From an uncultured Bacteroides sp. (lineage in GTDB: Bacteria; Bacteroidota; Bacteroidia; Bacteroidales; Bacteroidaceae), in the NCBI GenBank assembly GCA_900551645.1, contig URWP01000078.1, positions 1-11,156 on the forward strand: 11,156 nt of DNA, in the 5' to 3' direction. The position numbers and the translations under genes were made by a program. This document shows, piece after piece, positions 5,641 to 11,156 of the stretch (its first letter is position 1; each line of letters starts with the position of its first letter). The notes beneath the pieces are model-generated. The model was not told the origin of the DNA. It ran no database searches and saw nothing but the letters and a program-made list of their open reading frames with translations.

Positions 5641-8154
5641 TTATTTCAAGTCAACTACTGTAATGCCTGCACCGCCGAACTGTACATGTTCATCCTGGAA
5701 GTGGGCAACTCCCGGTACAGTAGCCAGGTATTGGCGGATAAGGGTACGCAGAATACCTGTACCTGTTCCGTGCAGGATACGCACACGGCTGACTCCTACC
5801 AAAATGGCATCGTCTATGAAGTAAGTGACAGCCTGAATAGCTTCATCACCACGCATACCACGAACATCGATGTCTTGCTTGAAATTGAGTTTCTTTTCGT
5901 ACATGCGCTCTTGGGTTTCACTACTTACAAAGGTGGTGGCTTTGGTCAAGGCCTTGTTCTGTTGAGGAGCTTCTGTACGTTCCAGCCTGTCTAATTTTAC
6001 GTTGGTTTTCATTAGCCCAAACATTACTACGGCATTTTTTCCGTTGATTTCCAGTACTTGTCCTACGCTGGTTTGTCCTTTTATACGGACGTAATCATCT
6101 TCTGCTATAGGCTTGATTACCGGAGTGGGTTGAGCTGGAGCTTTCTGTTGTTGAGCTTTCTTCTCTTTTTTACGTTCTTGCTTTTCGCGCAGTTTATCCA
6201 TTTTCCGGGCAATCTTTTCTTCCATAGATTGCTTCTCGATGTCGGCTACCTGTTCTTTGAAGTCGGCCAGTTCCTGGCGTGCCAGACGAGTCATTTCCTT
6301 TTCGGCCTGTGCTTCCTTAATGGTACGGATGGTGTTCTCAATTTTTGCGTTTGATTCCTGCAGCAGTTGTTCGGCTGCTTCCTTGGCTTTTTTCAGGATT
6401 TCTTTCCGGCTACGTTCCAGTTCTTCTATATCTTTTTCGTAACGGGCAATTGTTTCCTCCATTTGTTTCTCCCGTTTACGGATGTTCTGCCGTTTGGTTT
6501 CCCAATAGCGTTTGTCGCGGACGATATCCTGCAGGTACTTGTCGCTTTGTATGTATTCGCTACCTACAATTTCCGAAGCATCGGCTATTACTTCTTCGGG
6601 AAGTCCGATTTTTCGGGCAATTTCTACTGCAAAAGAACTTCCTGGATTTCCTATCTGTAACTGAAAGAGCGCACGCATTTCGTGGCGATCATACAGCATG
6701 GCACCGTTTACGACTCCTTCATGCGATTCGGCAAAATGTTTCAGATTCTGGTAGTGAGTCGTGATAACTCCGAATGTTTGCTTCAGGTTGAATCGTTTCA
6801 ATACGGCTTCGGCAATGGCACCACCTATCTGCGGTTCTGTTCCTCCACCGAATTCATCTATCAGAATCAGACTTTTTTCATTGCACGATTTCATCATTAC
6901 CTTCATGTTGGTCAGATGAGAAGAGTAAGTACTCAGATCATCTTCAATGCTCTGCTCGTCGCCGATATCGATAAAGATGTGGCTGAATACGCCGGCATGG
7001 CTCCGTTCATGCATCGGGACCAATAGACCACATTGTAACATGTACTGAAGAAGTCCCACCGTTTTCAGGCAAACGGATTTACCTCCGGCATTCGGCCCTG
7101 ATATCAGCAGAATGCGTTGTTGGGGAGTCAGCTCGATTTCCAGAGGGATTACTTTCTTACCATGTTTCGCCAAAGAGAGTTGCAACAGCGGATGGATAGC
7201 ATCGAACCAGTCAAGTATCTGGCGGTCCTCGAAAGACGGTTTGCCAGCTTTAAACTCCAATCCAAGTAAGGCTTTAGCCCGGATAAAATCGATTTCTGCC
7301 AGGAACTCATAGGATTGAAGCAGTGCCGGTATCTGAGGACGGATAACAGAAGAGAACTCGGTCAGGATTCGGATAATTTCCCGCCGCTCTTCTCCTTCCA
7401 GTTCGCGGATGCGGTTATTAGCTTCTACTACTTCTGCCGGTTCAATGAAGACTGTTTTACCGGTAGCCGATTCATCGTGGACGATACCTTTGATTTTACG
7501 TTTCATACCCGGTGCTACCGGAATAACCAATCGTCCGTCTCGCATGGTTGGAGTTACGTCTTTATCTACATATCCTTCGGACTGAGCTGTACGCAGGATA
7601 GCATTCAGACTGCGGGAGATACTTCCGGTAGTAGCGCTCAGTTCGCGCCGGATGCGGAGCAGTTCTGTCGAAGCGTTATCCTTTATCTTACCGAACTTGT
7701 CGAGTATGTTATTGATGCGGGTAATCAGTTGGGGAAAAACCAGAATATCACCTGCCAGTTCTTTTAAGGCAGGGTAGGGAGAGTTCCCTTCTTCGTCAGT
7801 ATATTCTTCATCGTCATCTGATTGTTGCAGGAAGCGTACAATATCTCGTATTGTTTCCAGTGAGCGACGTAGATCGAACAGTTCCTGTTCATCCATATAT
7901 AAGCCTTCTACCCGTATACGTTTCAAGGAAGTACGTACATCAAAGAAGTACTGGTCTGGAAAACTGTCTTCTTCCTGGATGATGCGGACAAATTCCATGA
8001 CTTGTTCCAACCATCGGTTGATATCAGTATAGTTGTCGGAAAATGCCATATCGTCTACCCGTTCTTCGCCCAATGTGCTGAGGCATTTGTTTTTCAGCAG
8101 TTGTCTGATTTGGTCGAATCCGATTTTCTGTTCAAAATTTTGAGGATATATCAT
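5641..8154 (-). CDS. mutS2: MutS2 family protein (ATPase and Smr domain)
   Basis: This 837-residue protein has the MutS2 order of domains. Residues about 1-340 form the clamp/core region, beginning MIYPQNFEQKIGFDQIRQLL. The ABC-type ATPase follows, with Walker A GPNAGGKS (353-360), Walker B LILIDEFGGG (429-438) and H-loop T-H-Y (466-468). A long charged coiled coil spans about 540-670, a small KOW/SH3-like segment about 687-723, and a C-terminal Smr domain 760-837 has D-V-R-G and HGTGTGILR (795-803). MutS2 lacks the mismatch-recognition domain of MutS. Members have been linked to suppression of recombination and, in Bacillus, to rescue of collided ribosomes; Smr domains are nucleases. I placed the start at 8154, since the longer open frame upstream runs through the promoter and the antisense of the tRNA gene. 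Its C-terminal tail is duplicated downstream. Confidence 0.95.
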   Translation of the reverse strand: MIYPQNFEQKIGFDQIRQLLKNKCLSTLGEERVDDMAFSDNYTDINRWLEQVMEFVRIIQEEDSFPDQYFFDVRTSLKRIRVEGLYMDEQELFDLRRSLETIRDIVRFLQQSDDDEEYTDEEGNSPYPALKELAGDILVFPQLITRINNILDKFGKIKDNASTELLRIRRELSATTGSISRSLNAILRTAQSEGYVDKDVTPTMRDGRLVIPVAPGMKRKIKGIVHDESATGKTVFIEPAEVVEANNRIRELEGEERREIIRILTEFSSVIRPQIPALLQSYEFLAEIDFIRAKALLGLEFKAGKPSFEDRQILDWFDAIHPLLQLSLAKHGKKVIPLEIELTPQQRILLISGPNAGGKSVCLKTVGLLQYMLQCGLLVPMHERSHAGVFSHIFIDIGDEQSIEDDLSTYSSHLTNMKVMMKSCNEKSLILIDEFGGGTEPQIGGAIAEAVLKRFNLKQTFGVITTHYQNLKHFAESHEGVVNGAMLYDRHEMRALFQLQIGNPGSSFAVEIARKIGLPEEVIADASEIVGSEYIQSDKYLQDIVRDKRYWETKRQNIRKREKQMEETIARYEKDIEELERSRKEILKKAKEAAEQLLQESNAKIENTIRTIKEAQAEKEMTRLARQELADFKEQVADIEKQSMEEKIARKMDKLREKQERKKEKKAQQQKAPAQPTPVIKPIAEDDYVRIKGQTSVGQVLEINGKNAVVMFGLMKTNVKLDRLERTEAPQQNKALTKATTFVSSETQERMYEKKLNFKQDIDVRGMRGDEAIQAVTYFIDDAILVGVSRVRILHGTGTGILRTLIRQYLATVPGVAHFQDEHVQFGGAGITVVDLK

Positions 8155-8189
8155 GTTTGTAATAGCGTCTGATGTTTGGTTTTGGACTG

Positions 8190-8221
8190 CAAAATTACGA
8201 CAATGGCGAAAAATAATCAAA
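8190..8221 (-). promoter_or_regulatory. Promoter of mutS2
   Basis: On the minus strand TTTG (complement of 8218-8221), a 20-nt spacer and TAATTTTG (complement of 8190-8197) form a full -33/-7 promoter. The leader to the start at 8154 would be about 30 nt. Confidence 0.75.
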
Positions 8222-8237
8222 AAAATAGGCTTCAATG

Positions 8238-8268
8238 TTTGCATAATCAAAAAATAGTCGTACCTTTG
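8238..8268 (+). promoter_or_regulatory. Consensus promoter of tRNA-Ser
   Basis: TTTG (8238-8241), exactly 19 nt, then TACCTTTG (8261-8268) followed by C-A: a perfect Bacteroidetes primary sigma promoter. Transcription would start near 8275, about 36 nt before the tRNA. It is back to back with the mutS2 promoter. Confidence 0.88.
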
Positions 8269-8310
8269 CATCGCTTTCGAAAGGAAGTGCTTCTGAAAAA
8301 CAGAAGTTTT

Positions 8311-8395
8311 GGAGAGGTGGCAGAGTGGTCGATTGCGGCGGTCTTGAAAACCGTTGTACTGCGAGGTACCCGGGGTTCGAATCCCTGTCTCTCCG
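8311..8395 (+). tRNA. tRNA-Ser (anticodon UGA)
   Basis: This 85-nt gene folds as a class II tRNA. The acceptor arm is GGAGAGG with TCTCTCC plus discriminator G. The anticodon loop CTTGAAA places T-G-A at positions 34-36, reading UCA, with a GCGGT/ACCGT stem. The long variable arm has GTAC/GTAC stems, as expected for serine, and the T arm contains GGTTCGAATCC. The CCA end is not encoded. The opposite strand carries long open frames that are artefacts of the tRNA sequence. tRNA 3' ends are common integration sites, and accessory DNA follows on this side. Confidence 0.96.
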
Positions 8396-8428
8396 CAATA
8401 AACACTGAAAATCAGTAAGTTGTAAAAC

Positions 8429-8470
8429 AAACACCCAATTTTACACCCAAGAATGTAAAATTGGGTGTTT
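8429..8470 (+). terminator. Long hairpin terminator downstream of tRNA-Ser
   Basis: A perfect 17-bp stem (8429-8445 with 8454-8470) with an 8-nt loop is followed by a T-rich tail on the plus strand (GTGTTTTTGT). It lies 33 nt past the tRNA and would end its transcript. The 5' arm and loop contain ACACCCAA twice (8431-8438, 8443-8450). Confidence 0.8.
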
Positions 8471-8526
8471 TTGTATTATTTAAGATGAAATGCATCTTTA
8501 CTCAGAAAAAAGTGTCTGAATAAAAC

Positions 8527-8573
8527 AAAGCCAACTAAAAGAACAATCAAGTTATGCTCTTTTAGTTGGCTTT
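8527..8573 (-). terminator. Terminator of the lipoprotein operon
   Basis: A perfect 16-bp stem (8527-8542 with 8558-8573, core AAAGCCAACTAAAAGA) with a 15-nt loop lies 34 nt past the stop of the distal lipoprotein gene. On the minus strand it continues into GTTTTA. The plus-strand side is also T-rich, so it may work both ways against tRNA readthrough. Confidence 0.8.
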
Positions 8574-8607
8574 TATATCAGTTTAATTGCCTAACTGCAG
8601 CAATGTA

Positions 8608-9447
8608 TCAATCCAATATGTGTTCCGGAATGGATGTAGTACTTAATACTCCTGTAATTTGATAATTTGTATTGGGAGCAGTCAGCTTCATAGTAAAGTC
8701 TACTGGTGCAGGGCTTTTTGTATGGGCGTTATCAAAAAGTTCCTCCCATTTCACACCCAAAAATGCTTGAATAACACTGAATATCTGATTATTACCCATT
8801 ATTTGAAAGTCGTAAGATGTTGCCGTGTCATTGTTGTCAGTAACGTTTTCTTCTCCATCGGTTTGGAATGTTAAACGCAATCCGGGTATGTCGTGCAGTT
8901 GTTCTTTCGAATCGGGGGTGATGAAGAACTCGTAACTGCCTTTCATTGTTGGTCGGTCATATAATGTCCCATGGAGATTGTCTCTAGCGAAGATATAGGA
9001 CTCTTTTGCAGGATTGTTTATGAAAAATAGAGTTGTGTTGGCTTTTAATAGAGGATGATTACTTTCGGCTATCATGTATGACAAATAGCAATCTGTCACT
9101 TTCACTTCAACGGTTTCCACATCCTTGGTAATATTGTCGGTAATGGTCAGTGTTGTACTTCCCTTCTGCATACCATACAAATTGATGTGTCCTTTTCTGT
9201 CATCCTCCTTATCGTTGTATTTTGAGTAAATGGCATTCAATATATTTTCATCCTCTATTGCCAAACTAATATCGCCACTACCGTTTATTATAGGAATAGA
9301 AGTAGCATTGCGCTCCAATCGTACTTCATAGTATCTTTTCTCAAGACTGAACGGAGCAAATGTTTCATTTTCATTATTATCATCGCTGCAAGCCATAGCA
9401 AGCAGACACATGATAAAAAGAATCGGGTTGATAAGTTTATTCATCAT
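8608..9447 (-). CDS. Lipoprotein with bacterial Ig-like N-terminal region
   Basis: This 279-residue predicted lipoprotein starts with ATG-ATG (9447 or 9444); either start gives the signal MNKLINPILFIMCLLAMAC with the lipid-bearing Cys20. The Cys is followed by S-D-D-N-N-E, an acidic tail like the lipoprotein export signal that sends Bacteroidetes lipoproteins to the cell surface. Residues about 33-115 (LEKRYYEVRLERN, then KGHINLYGMQKGSTTLTITD and VETVEVKVTD) resemble a bacterial Ig-like (Big_2-type) domain. The rest, to I-P-E-H-I-L-D, I do not recognise. It starts 9 nt after the stop of the DUF4377-like lipoprotein gene, so the two are cotranscribed and may act together at the surface. The region is AT-richer than the housekeeping genes to the left. 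Confidence 0.72.
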   Translation of the reverse strand: MMNKLINPILFIMCLLAMACSDDNNENETFAPFSLEKRYYEVRLERNATSIPIINGSGDISLAIEDENILNAIYSKYNDKEDDRKGHINLYGMQKGSTTLTITDNITKDVETVEVKVTDCYLSYMIAESNHPLLKANTTLFFINNPAKESYIFARDNLHGTLYDRPTMKGSYEFFITPDSKEQLHDIPGLRLTFQTDGEENVTDNNDTATSYDFQIMGNNQIFSVIQAFLGVKWEELFDNAHTKSPAPVDFTMKLTAPNTNYQITGVLSTTSIPEHILD

Positions 9448-9456
9448 GGTTATGTG

Positions 9457-10263
9457 TTATTGTTTCTTTATCGTAAATTCCAGCTTCTGAAGTCCTTTCT
9501 TATAGACATTGGCAAGGATGAGGGCGTAACGGAGTTCTTCGCCCGGCTTCATGGATTGGGTGATATGGGCAAACTCACTTTCAGGAATGACCTCCTTGAA
9601 CATCGGACCGGATGATTCGTTGCGCACCAGCCGTATTTCATCCGTAAGCGGTGACAATACAAATGAATAGATTGCCATATAGGGTATTTTATTGAATTTT
9701 AGCCAATTCGGATCTGCCTTATCAAGAATACACTTTAACCAAATGCGGGCATTATCATAAGACGGAAGGCTGTGACCGTCGGCATAGGAAATTTCTCCAT
9801 TCTCATTGACAATGATTTCCTTTTCTATGGCATATTTGTTAAAGGGGCACATATCATAGTACTCAATGTCTTCCTCTGAATTGATTTCTTTATCTACAGG
9901 TATCTCCGGCTTTGTGACAATACGGTCTTGAAGGATTCTCAACAGCGAATAGGTACGGTCTGGAGCATCCATGGGAGTATTGGCGAGAATGGTTCTCTCC
10001 ACCGAAAGGTAATATTCATGTCCTCTTTCGTATGTAAACCATTTAATACTATTAAAGCCAAGTGGCTCCCATACTCCGGGATTGTCTTCAGACATAACAA
10101 GCATACACTCTACAGGAGTATCACTGCCCCATGGTATGTACGTACCTGTTTCGGCAGAAACGGACATCTTGATTTCATTGACAACATCTTTTGGCTCATC
10201 ATCGCTGCAACCCACTGCAAGGAAGGCAGTGATTAAAAAGAATGGAATAATAAACTTATTCAT
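9457..10263 (-). CDS. Surface lipoprotein with DUF4377-like domain
   Basis: This 268-residue predicted lipoprotein has the signal MNKFIIPFFLITAFLAVGC with Cys19, followed by S-D-D-E, a good match to the Bacteroidetes surface export signal. Residues about 32-112 resemble DUF4377: ECMLVMSEDNPGVWEPLGF, then a GHEYYLSVERTILANTPMDA segment and a TYSLLRILQ strand, that is, the W-x-x-L / Y-x-x-G-x-E-Y / tyrosine-leucine pattern of that family. The C-terminal half (about 113-268) is not recognised. DUF4377 has no assigned function that I know of. It is the first gene of a two-gene operon, preceded by a terminator-bearing structured leader (10312-10529), with no -7 box between that terminator and the start. 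Its expression may therefore depend on readthrough of the leader. Confidence 0.72.
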   Translation of the reverse strand: MNKFIIPFFLITAFLAVGCSDDEPKDVVNEIKMSVSAETGTYIPWGSDTPVECMLVMSEDNPGVWEPLGFNSIKWFTYERGHEYYLSVERTILANTPMDAPDRTYSLLRILQDRIVTKPEIPVDKEINSEEDIEYYDMCPFNKYAIEKEIIVNENGEISYADGHSLPSYDNARIWLKCILDKADPNWLKFNKIPYMAIYSFVLSPLTDEIRLVRNESSGPMFKEVIPESEFAHITQSMKPGEELRYALILANVYKKGLQKLEFTIKKQ

Positions 10264-10311
10264 ATTCGTATAATTCCCTATTGGCTCTATTAGGCTATTA
10301 ATTTTATATTG

Positions 10312-10338
10312 AAAAAACGTGAGCCAACTATGCCACGT
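10312..10338 (-). terminator. Intrinsic terminator after the nested hairpin
   Basis: On the minus strand ACGTG (complement of 10334-10338) pairs with CACGT (complement of 10317-10321) across 12 nt, and six T residues follow (complement of 10312-10317, the first shared with the stem). It lies only 4 bp past the nested hairpin and 49 nt before the lipoprotein start codon. Confidence 0.6.
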
Positions 10339-10342
10339 CTAA

Positions 10343-10455
10343 GTGAAGGTCGTAGGAAACCTCTGATACAGATGTAACAATAGCAGCCCACGCTATATGC
10401 GTGAGAACCACTATGCTATCTCTTGTATCAGTTTGAAAGTTTCCTACGTTTTCAC
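10343..10455 (-). ncRNA. Nested hairpin: candidate structured leader or small RNA
   Basis: Five co-linear stems close one 113-nt structure. GTGAA 10343-10347 pairs with 10451-10455; CGTAGGAAAC 10351-10360 with 10439-10448; CTGATACA 10363-10370 with 10424-10431; ATAGCA 10380-10385 with 10414-10419; and CACGC 10389-10393 with 10399-10403 around a TATAT loop. That gives 34 Watson-Crick pairs with asymmetric internal loops, much more than chance allows. The minus strand is the likelier transcript because a -7 box lies upstream and a terminator follows. Options are an attenuator or riboswitch-like leader of the lipoprotein operon, a free-standing RNA of about 200 nt, or a DNA cruciform belonging to a mobile element. 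I do not recognise it as a named RNA family. Confidence 0.55.
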
Positions 10456-10521
10456 CTACAAGATAAACATAACGCTTCTTCTTTTTCTTATGTAATGGAG
10501 AGGGTTAGCCCAATCCGAATA

Positions 10522-10529
10522 CAAAATTA
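10522..10529 (-). promoter_or_regulatory. Candidate -7 box for the structured leader RNA
   Basis: The minus strand reads TAATTTTG, a TAnnTTTG match. Transcription from about 10515 to the T-tract at 10312 would give an RNA of about 200 nt containing the whole nested hairpin. The -33 position has no clear TTTG. Confidence 0.4.
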
Positions 10530-10567
10530 GTTATTTTATTGATGTTTTGCGATATAGAGAACAGAAT

Positions 10568-11156
10568 TTATAACCTAAATCCTCTATTTTTTCTTGGCTC
10601 TTCTGTTTTTCGCAATCCTTCCTGTAGCTTCTCCCATTGTTCCCTGAACCATTCGCCTATCGGCTGTCTGTTTATGGTAAGTATCAGTTTGCTATCATCG
10701 GTTGGATTCTTTTCCACCTTGAAAATATCATTCTTGATTTCAAATCTTCGCCTATGCTCTTCAGAATAAATCCTACCATTGCACCTAATAGCTTCCTTTT
10801 TTGTCAAAAGACTGTTTATCATATCTTTGGTAAATCCGATGGCATAACATAGTCTTTCCATCCTCAACATTTCTTTGAGTAATGGAAACCAGTTGAACGC
10901 TTTTTCAAGAATGGTATTCAATCGTGATATTTCCTTGTCTTTGGTTTCAAGCTCTTGATTATGTATTCCTTGTAGGTTACGAATCTGCTTGCCGTGCTGT
11001 TCCTGCATTTGTTGCATCTTGGCTTTTAATTCATCAATACCCTTGTCACGCTTGGCAATTTCATGACGTAAATTCTCATTGGTTTGTTCCAAATCTTTCA
11101 ATTTTCCGCTTCCGAAAAGAGAACCGACACCGCTTGCTATGGCTGGGGGGGGGGGG
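10568..11156 (-). CDS. Putative MobV-type mobilization protein (relaxase), C-terminal part
   Basis: About 195 codons are open to the right edge, so the N-terminus is missing. A TTG at 11101 could be taken as a start, but the same frame continues upstream through P-P-P-P-AIASGVGSLFGSGKLK, which looks like native protein, so I treat the gene as partial. Residues following that segment form a long coiled coil (LKDLEQTNENLRHEIAKRDK and on to about residue 85). A basic C-terminal region follows, with LLTKKEAIRCNGRIYSEEHR, TINRQPIGEWFREQWEKLQE and a final R-G-F-R-L. A glycine-rich hinge, coiled coil and basic R-G-F-R tail recall the C-terminal part of Bacteroides MobV/Pre-type relaxases. The catalytic His-rich domain would lie outside the window, so this call rests on recall of the family pattern. 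Confidence 0.55.
   Translation of the reverse strand, partial: PPPPAIASGVGSLFGSGKLKDLEQTNENLRHEIAKRDKGIDELKAKMQQMQEQHGKQIRNLQGIHNQELETKDKEISRLNTILEKAFNWFPLLKEMLRMERLCYAIGFTKDMINSLLTKKEAIRCNGRIYSEEHRRRFEIKNDIFKVEKNPTDDSKLILTINRQPIGEWFREQWEKLQEGLRKTEEPRKNRGFRL
11145..11156. repeat. Run of 12 G at the window edge
   Basis: Twelve consecutive G residues end the window, read as poly-C (proline codons) on the coding strand of the mobilization gene. It may be a real slippage tract or a sequencing or assembly artefact at a contig end. Confidence 0.9.

Larger units (their letters stand above)
10264..10567 (-). other. 304-bp intergenic region with structured leader and no credible protein gene
   Basis: From right to left on the minus strand it holds a -7 box (10522-10529), an A-rich stretch before a four-codon ORF, M-F-I-L-stop (10456-10470), a 113-bp nested hairpin (10343-10455), an intrinsic terminator (10312-10338), and about 50 AT-rich bases with no promoter match before the lipoprotein start. 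A 55-codon open frame crosses the hairpin but has no usable start codon. Confidence 0.6.

Noticed and set aside
5569..7767. Plus-strand open frames inside sdaA and mutS2
   Set aside because: They lie opposite well-conserved genes, lack family features, and are shadows of the coding frame.
8155..8434. Long open frames on the minus strand across the tRNA, including an N-terminal extension of mutS2
   Set aside because: They are the antisense of tRNA-Ser (peptides such as RDSNPG and FSRPPQSTT are typical artefacts) and run through the mutS2 promoter. The conserved MutS2 start is at 8154.
8429..8573. Two long palindromes as a CRISPR or repeat array
   Set aside because: The two stems are unrelated in sequence, are not tandem, and each sits at the end of a transcription unit, as terminators do.
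10351..10448. Invertible promoter flanked by the CGTAGGAAAC inverted repeats
   Set aside because: The 78-bp interior holds no TAnnTTTG box on either strand and itself folds into further stems; invertible promoters normally have an unstructured spacer with a promoter. No invertase gene is in view.
10330..10494. A 55-codon minus-strand frame across the nested hairpin (contains KKKKRYVYLVGENVGNF)
   Set aside because: It has no ATG, and no GTG or TTG near its beginning. Its sequence is dictated by the palindrome, so an RNA or DNA structure explains it better.
1..11156. A defence system, toxin-antitoxin pair, CRISPR array or prophage
   Set aside because: No nuclease, antitoxin, cas, phage structural or integrase gene is recognisable in the window. 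The only mobility-related call is the partial mobilization gene at the right edge.

Overview
The window reads as a Bacteroidales chromosome, most likely Bacteroides or Phocaeicola. The evidence is the recurrent phylum-type promoter (-7 TAnnTTTG, -33 TTTG, about 19 nt apart), the lack of strong Shine-Dalgarno sites, lipoproteins whose Cys is followed by an acidic S-D-D tail, and housekeeping proteins of Bacteroidetes type. Nearly all genes lie on the minus strand; the exceptions are one small secreted protein gene and a tRNA gene.

Layout. Positions 1-966 hold an XRE-cupin regulator and, downstream of it, the 5' end of an acyl/acetyl-CoA synthetase-like gene that leaves the window. Positions 1129-1904 hold the rplU-rpmA ribosomal protein operon with its promoter, leader and terminator. 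Positions 1954-3488 hold a LuxR-type regulator divergent from a secreted DUF1349 protein; their -7 boxes abut in one near-palindrome. Positions 3508-5491 hold a HAD phosphatase and a [4Fe-4S] L-serine dehydratase (sdaA) with a strong terminator between them. Positions 5530-8221 hold mutS2, followed downstream by a second, synonymously diverged copy of its last eight codons and stop. A tRNA-Ser(UGA) gene with a consensus promoter is divergent from mutS2 (8238-8395).

Beyond the tRNA (8396-11156) the content looks accessory: two terminator-like palindromes, a two-gene operon of probably surface-exposed lipoproteins (the upstream one with a DUF4377-like domain), a 304-bp gap holding a 113-bp nested hairpin plus an intrinsic terminator, and the C-terminal part of a putative MobV-type mobilization protein that ends in a run of 12 G at the window edge. 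A relaxase-like gene next to a tRNA 3' end suggests an integrated mobilizable element, but no integrase is in view.

The strongest candidates for something undescribed are the structured leader or small RNA at 10312-10529, which stands between the mobilization gene and the lipoprotein operon, and the duplicated mutS2 tail at 5530-5667, which looks like the scar of a recombination or integration event that replaced the gene's 3' end.
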